Shown in pieces: positions 57,903-64,000 of a stretch of 64,000 nt of DNA; positions within the stretch are counted from its first letter, which is position 1, and each line of letters begins with the position of its first letter. The stretch comes from Ureibacillus thermophilus (lineage in GTDB: Bacteria > Bacillota > Bacilli > Bacillales_A > Planococcaceae): the NCBI RefSeq assembly GCF_004331915.1, contig NZ_CP036528.1, positions 2,179,651-2,243,650 of the forward strand, given 5' to 3'. The notes under the pieces are model-generated. The model was not told where the DNA came from. It saw only the letters and a list, made by a program, of their open reading frames with translations, and did not search any database. Position numbers and translations under genes: made by a program.

Positions 57903-59450
57903 ATGTTTATGAAACAAACAATTTTATTTCTTTGTATGGCCCTTCTTCTAATTTGTTCTTCTGCATATCTTTCATCCTATGTTTTGGCCAACAATGGAGA
58001 AACCCGCATTGTTAATGCAGAGAAATTATATTTACGTGAAGGGCCTGGTTTATCTTATACCATCCTCGATACCCTTGAAAAAAACGAAAGATTAACAGTG
58101 TTGGATGCGGACGGGGATTGGCTTTATGTTGAAACCGATGGCAAAAAAGGATGGGTTGCCTCTTGGCTTACCCAAAAGGAACAAAAAGAAGATGTGCAAA
58201 AATATGCGATTGTACAAGTCGATTATTTAAATATTCGGCTTGAGCCCTCCCTCGATTCCCCTATCCTTGGACAACTGTTTACAGGAGATCAAGTGGCTGT
58301 TCAAAATGAGCAAAATGATTGGATTCAAATCCAGCATCAACAAATCTCCGGTTGGGTATCTTCTGATTTTGTAACCATCAACGAAACAAAAAACGATGAA
58401 ACTAATAGGGAGCAAAGTGAACCATCAGAATCTACCGAAATAAAGAATACGAATCAATTTACCATTGCTGTGGATGCTGTCATCGTTCGAAAGAAGCCGA
58501 GTTTAAAATCGAAACAGTTAGGCGTTGCCAAAAAGGGAGAACAATTTGAAGTCATCAATCGAAATCATCAATGGATTCAAATTGATTTTCACGGCAAAAA
58601 AGGATGGGTTTACAATTTTTACGGAACTTTTGGAATTTCTGAAAACAATGATGATGAAAAAGAATTAAACAAGATTACCATCATCTACAATGGGACAAAT
58701 ATCCGAAAAGAGCCTTCCACTGCATCCAATGTATTGTTAAATGCCCAAGCCGGGGAACAATTTGTACGAATCGGCACAGAGGGAGATTGGTTTAAAATTC
58801 AACTGCCTGATGAAACTGTTGGCTATGTAGCTAGTTGGGTCGTTTCAGCAAATGAAAAAACCCCTAAACAAAATGAAAAGAAAGTAGAACGCAAAAAAGG
58901 AACCTTAAATGGCGTTACCATTGTGCTTGACCCTGGACATGGCGGAAATGACCAAGGAACAGCCGGGCTCCGTAATACCATTGAAAAAGAAATCACTTTA
59001 AAAACCGCTGAACTGTTAAAAACAAAATTGCAGCAAGCGGGCGCTAATGTGATTTTAACCCGTGAATCCGACGTTTATGTGGGGCTTTATAAGAGGGTAG
59101 CATTAGCTCATCAACATGGGGCAGATGCTTTTATCAGCATTCATTATGATGCAAGTGAAGACCGCACCATCTCAGGATTTACAACCTATTATTACCATGA
59201 TTATCAACACTCTCTTGCCCAATATGTCCATGACGGAGTAGCAAATCAGCTTTCTTTACGCGACAGAGGCGTACAGAAGGGAAATTATTTGGTTTTGCGG
59301 GAGAACAAACAAAAGTCTGTTTTATTGGAATTAGGCTATTTAAGCAATCCGAGTGAGGAAAAAGTCATTAATGCGGAAAAATTCCGCGAACAAGCAACGA
59401 TGGGCATTTATGAGGGCATATTAAATTATTTTGATGATCAGCTTGAATAA
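57903..59450 (+). CDS. Secreted N-acetylmuramoyl-L-alanine amidase with four SH3b domains
   Basis: 515 aa. A signal peptide (~1-30, 'TILFLCMALLLICSSAYL') is followed by four bacterial SH3 domains of ~60-65 residues each ('LYLREGPGLSYTILDTLEKN', 'LNIRLEPSLDSPILGQLF', 'VIVRKKPSLKSKQLGVAKKG', 'TNIRKEPSTASNVLLNAQAG'). The zinc amidase_3 domain (~335-513) has 'IVLDPGHGGNDQGT', Glu in 'NTIEKEITLKTAELL', 'AFISIHYDAS' and Glu in 'SVLLELGYLSNPSE'. It cuts the glycan-peptide bond of peptidoglycan outside the cell. It resembles the YrvJ-type amidase found at this locus in Bacillus. The start is uncertain by 6 nt (ATGTTTATG) and has a weak ribosome binding site. Confidence 0.93.
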   Translation: MFMKQTILFLCMALLLICSSAYLSSYVLANNGETRIVNAEKLYLREGPGLSYTILDTLEKNERLTVLDADGDWLYVETDGKKGWVASWLTQKEQKEDVQKYAIVQVDYLNIRLEPSLDSPILGQLFTGDQVAVQNEQNDWIQIQHQQISGWVSSDFVTINETKNDETNREQSEPSESTEIKNTNQFTIAVDAVIVRKKPSLKSKQLGVAKKGEQFEVINRNHQWIQIDFHGKKGWVYNFYGTFGISENNDDEKELNKITIIYNGTNIRKEPSTASNVLLNAQAGEQFVRIGTEGDWFKIQLPDETVGYVASWVVSANEKTPKQNEKKVERKKGTLNGVTIVLDPGHGGNDQGTAGLRNTIEKEITLKTAELLKTKLQQAGANVILTRESDVYVGLYKRVALAHQHGADAFISIHYDASEDRTISGFTTYYYHDYQHSLAQYVHDGVANQLSLRDRGVQKGNYLVLRENKQKSVLLELGYLSNPSEEKVINAEKFREQATMGIYEGILNYFDDQLE

Positions 59451-59451
59451 A

Positions 59452-59816
59452 TCGAGTAGGAGGGAGCGATGAACTCCCGTCCTCTCACACCACCGTACGT
59501 ACGGTTCCGTATACGGCGGTTCAATTAAGATCATTGACGCAAGTTTTTATAACTTCCGTGAATAGCTGTTCTCTTTATGCCAGTGGTCACTCCACGCTCC
59601 AAGAGGACCCCCACGGGATTCACCGCTTCCTCCCTCAAGTGAGGTACTAAGTTTTCTGTGTTCATCATGACCCACTGAATGCCAAGGGTTATTCTCTCTT
59701 AATTATTCGGTCCTTCTTAGTAGTTCTAAACCAACTAATACGATGACCTCTGCTGACTTCTGTCTTCGGGGTTCGGGACTTACACCCTATCGTTCATGTA
59801 CATGCCGGGCGCACAC
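59452..59816 (-). mobile_element. ORF-less group II intron (class-C-like) downstream of dtd
   Basis: Read on the minus strand it opens with GTGTGCGCCCGGCATG (59816 or 59814), the GUGYG 5' consensus of group II introns. It ends with a domain V-like hairpin, GAACCGCCGTA-TACG-GAAC-CGTA-TACGGTGGT (59520-59486). A domain VI-like arm follows (GAGGACGGGAGTTCATCGCTC) and then CTCCTACTCGAT at ~59452. About 290 nt of structured RNA lies between. No reverse-transcriptase ORF is present. It begins exactly at the end of the dtd terminator T-run, the insertion style of class C introns. Boundaries are approximate and the family call is from recalled consensus. Confidence 0.75.
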
Positions 59817-59855
59817 AAAAAGTGGGCGTCTCAAACGACTTTTCAGACGCCCACT
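59817..59855 (-). terminator. Terminator of relA-dtd
   Basis: Perfect minus-strand stem AGTGGGCGTCT / AGACGCCCACT (59855-59845 with 59831-59821) followed by TTTT, which runs straight into the intron 5' end. Confidence 0.9.
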
Positions 59856-59861
59856 TTTCTA

Positions 59862-60302
59862 TTATTTTGATTCTAGAATGATTGTAACCGGTCCATCATT
59901 GACAAGGGATACTTCCATCATCGCGCCAAAAATGCCCGTTTCCACTTTCAAACCTTGTTCACGCAGCGCTTCATTGAAGGCATTCCATAACGGTTCTGCC
60001 TGTTCTGGCCGGGCAGCTTCCACAAAGCTCGGTCTTCTCCCTTTCTTTGTTTCTGCATACAACGTGAATTGGGAAACAGATAAAATATCCCCGCCATGCT
60101 CTTTGATGGAATGATTCATTTTCCCCTGTTCATCTTCCCAAATACGGATTTCCGCTACTTTCTTCGCTAAATATTGCACATCTTCCATTGTATCTGTATG
60201 GGTAATGCCCACAAGAAGCACATACCCTTTCTCAATTTGTCCTGTCACTTTTCCATCAATGGTTACTTTCGCTTCTTTGCTTCGCTGCAAAACAACTCTC
60301 AT
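59862..60302 (-). CDS. dtd: D-aminoacyl-tRNA deacylase
   Basis: 146 aa, the usual length. It frees tRNA from D-amino acids and glycine mischarged on tRNA-Ala. Start [16 protein letters not shown]. The catalytic '[19 protein letters not shown]' (SQFTL) is near residue 76-94. The Gly-cisPro-type motif is in '[20 protein letters not shown]' with N-D-GPVT. ATG 60302 has GAGGTG 8 nt upstream; the GTG at 60311 is part of it. It follows relA by 20 nt in one transcript. Confidence 0.96.
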   Translation of the reverse strand: MRVVLQRSKEAKVTIDGKVTGQIEKGYVLLVGITHTDTMEDVQYLAKKVAEIRIWEDEQGKMNHSIKEHGGDILSVSQFTLYAETKKGRRPSFVEAARPEQAEPLWNAFNEALREQGLKVETGIFGAMMEVSLVNDGPVTIILESK

Positions 60303-60322
60303 TACAAACACACCTCAAAGCA

Positions 60323-62518
60323 TTAATTAATCACCCGTTGCACAGAATAAATATCTGGCATTTGTTTAATTTTCTCAACAACTTTATGCAAAACCGAAAT
60401 ATTCGAAATAGCAAGAGTTAGATGAAGGGTTGCAATCTTATCATGGGCTGCGCGGCCAGAAACAGCTAAAATATTGACTTTTGTATCCGTCACCATATGC
60501 ATGACATCATTTAATATGCCAGGACGATCAAAGGCAGAAATTTCAATATCCACTGGGTATTCTTTCTTCGTTGCTGAATCGGTATGCTCCCATTCCACTT
60601 CAATCAAACGATTTTCACCGCCTGACTGTATATTCGGACAATCTTTCCTGTGAACGGAAACCCCTCTTCCTTTCGTGATGAAGCCGACAATTTCATCGCC
60701 AGGAACCGGTGTACAGCATCGAGACAACCGCACTAATAAATTGTCGATGCCTTTGACGACAACCCCTAACTCTCCGCTGCTTTTCTTATGTTTTTGGCTT
60801 TTCATCTCTTTTTGGATTTTTTCAAGGGCTTCTTCTTGCTCCCGCTCTCTGCGCTTTTTCTCTGCCAAGCGATTAACCACTTGCTGAGGCGTAATTCCGC
60901 CAACACCAACGGCAGCATATAAATCTTCCTCGTTGGCAAAATTCAATTTATTTAAAACCCTTTGAATATTTTCTTCAGAAAGCACTTCTTTTACATCAAA
61001 TTCCTGTGCCCGAATTTCTTTTTCAATCAATTCTTTGCCTTTTAGGATATTTTCTTCACGCAAATGCTTTTTGAAAAATTGTTTAATTTTGTTTCTTGCC
61101 TGGGAACTTTGGGCAATTTTCAGCCAATCCCTGCTCGGACCAAAAGATTGCTTAGAAGTTAATATTTCCACAATATCTCCCGTTTTAAGCGGCGTATCAA
61201 GGGGAACCATTTTTCCATTCACTTTGGCTCCGATCGTACGGTTTCCGATTTCTGTATGCACCCGGTAGGCAAAATCAATCGGAACGCTGCCAGCAGGCAA
61301 TTCAATAACGTCTCCTTTTGGTGTGAACACATACACCATATCGGAGAATAAATCGAGCTTCAACGCTTCCATAAATTCTTCCGCATTGGAAGATTCATTT
61401 TGGAACTCCAGAATTTCGCGGAACCACGTTAATTTTTGGTCGATGCTTTCTTTATTCGGATTGACTGATTTTCCTTCTTTATAAGCCCAGTGCGCAGCAA
61501 TCCCGTATTCTGCGATTTTGTGCATTTCTTTTGTACGAATCTGCACTTCCAAAGGATCCCCATAAGGTCCAATGACAGTTGTATGAAGGGATTGGTACAA
61601 GTTTTGCTTAGGCATGGCAATATAATCTTTAAAACGGCCAGGCATCGGTTTCCAAAGAGTATGAACAATTCCTAAAACCGCATAACAATCTTTAATACTG
61701 TCAACAATGATACGGACAGCCAATAAATCATAAATCTCATTAAACTCTTTATTTTGCAGAACCATTTTGCGATAAATGCTGTAAATATGTTTCGGACGGC
61801 CGTAAATTTCTGCTTCAATATTCACTTCTTTTAATTGGGAGCGGATTTCTCCCATGACATTTTCCAAATACGCTTCCCGTTCCGTACGTTTTCGTTTCAT
61901 TAAGTTTACGATTCGATAATATTGTTGAGGATTTAAATAGCGGAGAGCCGTGTCTTCCAACTCCCATTTCACCTTTGAAATTCCAAGGCGATGGGCAAGA
62001 GGAGCGAAAATTTCCAAAGTTTCCTGAGAAATTCGTCGCTGCTTTTCTGTGGATAAATGTTTTAACGTACGCATATTGTGAAGGCGGTCGGCTAATTTAA
62101 TCAAAATAACACGAATATCCTGGGCCATTGCAACAAACATTTTTCGATGGTTTTCAGCCTGCTGCTCTTCCTTTGATAAATATTTAATTTTTCCTAATTT
62201 TGTGACACCATCAACAAGCATGGCCACTTCTTCGCCAAATTCAGCTACTAAATCTTCCCTTGTCACAGAAGTATCTTCCACTACGTCATGTAGAAATCCG
62301 GCTGCTACTGTTGGTGGATCCATTTGAAGATCCGCTAATATACCAGCCACTTGTATTGGATGGATAATATATGGTTCTCCCGATTTGCGAGTTTGTTCTT
62401 TATGAGCTTCTTTTGCCACTTCATAAGCTTTTTTCACAAATTCGACGTGCTCATCATTCATATACGTTTTTATTTTTTCAAATACATCTTCGGGCGTCAA
62501 AATTTGCTCTTTCGCCAT
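60323..62518 (-). CDS. relA: Bifunctional (p)ppGpp synthetase/hydrolase RelA (Rel)
   Basis: 731 aa, close to B. subtilis RelA. The HD hydrolase domain (~30-180) has '[18 protein letters not shown]' and '[20 protein letters not shown]'. The synthetase domain (~235-350) has '[14 protein letters not shown]', '[10 protein letters not shown]' and '[18 protein letters not shown]'. TGS (~390-450), a zinc-finger-like CC ('[16 protein letters not shown]') and a C-terminal ACT domain ('[20 protein letters not shown]') follow. It drives the stringent response on ribosomes. ATG 62518 has GAAGGTGG upstream and matches the family start; the longer in-frame extension is AT-rich leader. Confidence 0.97.
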   Translation of the reverse strand: MAKEQILTPEDVFEKIKTYMNDEHVEFVKKAYEVAKEAHKEQTRKSGEPYIIHPIQVAGILADLQMDPPTVAAGFLHDVVEDTSVTREDLVAEFGEEVAMLVDGVTKLGKIKYLSKEEQQAENHRKMFVAMAQDIRVILIKLADRLHNMRTLKHLSTEKQRRISQETLEIFAPLAHRLGISKVKWELEDTALRYLNPQQYYRIVNLMKRKRTEREAYLENVMGEIRSQLKEVNIEAEIYGRPKHIYSIYRKMVLQNKEFNEIYDLLAVRIIVDSIKDCYAVLGIVHTLWKPMPGRFKDYIAMPKQNLYQSLHTTVIGPYGDPLEVQIRTKEMHKIAEYGIAAHWAYKEGKSVNPNKESIDQKLTWFREILEFQNESSNAEEFMEALKLDLFSDMVYVFTPKGDVIELPAGSVPIDFAYRVHTEIGNRTIGAKVNGKMVPLDTPLKTGDIVEILTSKQSFGPSRDWLKIAQSSQARNKIKQFFKKHLREENILKGKELIEKEIRAQEFDVKEVLSEENIQRVLNKLNFANEEDLYAAVGVGGITPQQVVNRLAEKKRREREQEEALEKIQKEMKSQKHKKSSGELGVVVKGIDNLLVRLSRCCTPVPGDEIVGFITKGRGVSVHRKDCPNIQSGGENRLIEVEWEHTDSATKKEYPVDIEISAFDRPGILNDVMHMVTDTKVNILAVSGRAAHDKIATLHLTLAISNISVLHKVVEKIKQMPDIYSVQRVIN

Positions 62519-62692
62519 GATTTGTCCACCTTCAAAAAATTTTCTGTTTAATAGTATAAAATTAATTTTATAAAAAAAATATATAAAAAGTAAAGCCCAG
62601 TCTTTTAATATTACTTTCAATCAACATTTTAGAATATTGTAGGAATTTGTCAAAATTTTTCTACTGTAATATTCTTTCTTTAATATAGATAG

Positions 62693-62726
62693 AAAAAATT
62701 CGCACGTTATTCATTTCGTGCGAATT
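62693..62726 (-). terminator. Terminator of recJ-apt
   Basis: Perfect minus-strand stem AATTCGCACG / CGTGCGAATT with a 9-nt loop then TTTTTCT, 12 nt past the apt stop. It indicates that relA has its own promoter. Confidence 0.88.
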
Positions 62727-62738
62727 CTTCCGAGAAAA

Positions 62739-63251
62739 TCAATATTGAAGCAATGTTTTTATAGGATAATTTCCGATTTTTTCTCGGCCCTTTAACTCTG
62801 TCAATTCAATAATGAATGCACAGCCTACCACTTCGCCGCCAAGTTTTTCAACTAGCTTGATTGTTGCTTCCACCGTGCCTCCTGTTGCAAGCAAGTCATC
62901 AATAATCAACACTTTTTGTCCAGGCGATACAGCATCTTTATGCATGGTAAGTACGTTTTTCCCATATTCTAAATCGTACTCTACACTTACCACTTCTCTC
63001 GGCAATTTTCCTGGCTTGCGCACTGGTGCAAAACCGATTCCTAATGCATAGGCAACAGGGCAGCCAACGATAAACCCGCGGGCTTCTGGACCAACAATAA
63101 TTTCTGCTCCCACTTCTTTTGCAAATTCCACGATTTGGTCTACCGTATATTTAAAAGCATTCCCATTATCCATTAAAGGCGTAATATCTTTGAAGCTGAT
63201 TCCTTCTTTTGGAAAATTCTCCACAATTGCAATATGTTCTCTTAAATTCAT
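62739..63251 (-). CDS. apt: Adenine phosphoribosyltransferase
   Basis: 170 aa, exact family length. It salvages adenine to AMP with PRPP. The PRPP loop '[20 protein letters not shown]' is near residue 120-139. '[14 protein letters not shown]' is near the N-terminus and '[18 protein letters not shown]' near residue 62. AAGGAGG lies 8 nt before ATG 63251. The in-frame extension to 63296 overlaps the recJ end and is not needed. 13 nt after recJ; the recJ-apt-relA order is conserved in Bacillus. Confidence 0.97.
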   Translation of the reverse strand: MNLREHIAIVENFPKEGISFKDITPLMDNGNAFKYTVDQIVEFAKEVGAEIIVGPEARGFIVGCPVAYALGIGFAPVRKPGKLPREVVSVEYDLEYGKNVLTMHKDAVSPGQKVLIIDDLLATGGTVEATIKLVEKLGGEVVGCAFIIELTELKGREKIGNYPIKTLLQY

Positions 63252-63264
63252 TACATGTTCCTCC

Positions 63265-64000
63265 TTAGGAATAAGAAAAATCCTTGATTCGCTCATTAAA
63301 CCATTGCTTTAACTCCGAATAAGTGGAATATAAAAATTGTTGTTCCATTTCAATTTGCTGTTTGCGCAGTTGATAGCTGGCAGCTTCGGTTAAAGACCGT
63401 TTTTCAGTAAATGGATTCACTGAAATCAGACCATTTTCTATTGTAACAAAACCAAGCTCAAAAAACACCTTTGTCATAAACTGAATGGCGTCTACATTTA
63501 ACCCTAAATGTTTCGATAAATGAGGAATGTGTTCCTTCAAGTTGATAAATGGCCGGCTTTTTAACAACGTATAATAGTGGGCAAAATGTTTCCGCGTTGG
63601 CATCCCATTGAAAAACAGAGGATTTGGCGTATAAAATACTGCATAAATCCGTTTAGGTTTGGCCGTTTCAATCAGTTTTTCCATCTCATCGATTTGTTTA
63701 GGCAAATCTAAGAGCACTAGAAAAGGTGAAAGGGAAAGCATCACCGCATCCTCTACCAATTGAATGGATGGCAATATACCGTGGAAACATTGAACGGTTT
63801 CCTCACGAAAAGCAATAAAGGAAGAATCTGCTGGGACCAATTTTAACCACTGATGAGCATTTGCTTTTCCTCTAAGATCAAATAACTGCCATTCTGACGT
63901 CTGGACATCTGAGATGAAAAATTGCGGTTTCTTTCGCCCTTGCCATTCGTTGATTTGCAAATCTCCAACAACGGATAATTTCACGCCATACGTGATTTCA
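63265..64000 (-). CDS. recJ: RecJ single-strand-specific exonuclease, C-terminal part (runs off the window)
   Basis: At least 244 codons, open to the window edge. Only the C-terminal part of the Firmicute RecJ is visible: an OB-like stretch ('[20 protein letters not shown]', [12 protein letters not shown]) and the Bacillus-specific C-terminal domain ('[20 protein letters not shown]', then [20 protein letters not shown]). The DHH catalytic domains lie outside. Identification rests on '[11 protein letters not shown]', typical of the RecJ OB region, and on position upstream of apt. The gene's start is not in the window. Confidence 0.88.
   Translation of the reverse strand, partial: EITYGVKLSVVGDLQINEWQGRKKPQFFISDVQTSEWQLFDLRGKANAHQWLKLVPADSSFIAFREETVQCFHGILPSIQLVEDAVMLSLSPFLVLLDLPKQIDEMEKLIETAKPKRIYAVFYTPNPLFFNGMPTRKHFAHYYTLLKSRPFINLKEHIPHLSKHLGLNVDAIQFMTKVFFELGFVTIENGLISVNPFTEKRSLTEAASYQLRKQQIEMEQQFLYSTYSELKQWFNERIKDFSYS

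Noticed and set aside
59743-60114. 123-codon plus-strand open frame across the intron and dtd
   Set aside because: It is antisense to dtd and to the structured intron; no ribosome site and no family match.

Overview
The window is chromosomal DNA from a low-GC, endospore-forming member of the Bacillales. The evidence is strong AGGAGG-type ribosome binding sites, T-box leaders, a spo0M homologue, an sspO-like spore protein gene, and the conserved recJ-apt-relA-dtd ... hisS-aspS ... cymR-iscS-mnmA-TPR-recD2 ... alaS-ireB-ruvX-DUF1292 order known from Bacillus. The intergenic repeats and overall gene set look most like the Planococcaceae/Caryophanaceae side (Lysinibacillus/Ureibacillus-like). That placement is inference.

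Layout. 1-5 kb: two DUF1292 genes, ruvX, ireB and alaS behind an alanine T-box. 5-9 kb: a TerC-type membrane protein, a retropepsin-like protein, a spo0M homologue, a broken TetR gene and a GNAT gene. 9-21 kb: lipid or branched-chain catabolism, with a TetR gene, three acyl-CoA ligases, two acyl-CoA dehydrogenases, a thiolase and a LiuR-like MerR regulator. A cell-wall endopeptidase gene with a WalR-type box sits inside this block. 21-23.2 kb: genetic debris, a deleted P-type ATPase followed by a scar of an arginine-deiminase operon. 23.5-28.2 kb: a small membrane protein, an sspO-like gene, an ABC exporter and acetoacetyl-CoA synthetase. 28.5-39.8 kb: a tight seven-gene run gltB-gltD-dapL-dapF-glnA-PII-amt that joins ammonium uptake, the GS/GOGAT cycle and meso-diaminopimelate synthesis. 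It is followed by an AraC regulator and a glutamine-dependent asparagine synthetase. 43-64 kb: the conserved RNA-maturation and stress block from recD2 to recJ, with an orphan hisA, a 6S RNA, a hisS T-box and a cell-wall amidase.

The conserved alaS-to-recD2 neighbourhood is split by about 39 kb of metabolic genes. Within the window, four copies of a ~210-290 bp intergenic element with GAGGCTGGGACA-type inverted ends each carry a perfect bidirectional terminator-like hairpin. Three of the four sit between convergent genes. Two further intergenic gaps hold degenerate 21-nt-period repeats.

Downstream of dtd, directly after its terminator, lies what looks like an ORF-less, class-C-like group II intron of about 360 nt. 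I found no CRISPR array, rRNA, tRNA, prophage or IS transposase, and no clear multi-gene defence system. The most unusual material is the intron relic, the repeat family, the arc-operon scar and the combined nitrogen/DAP operon.
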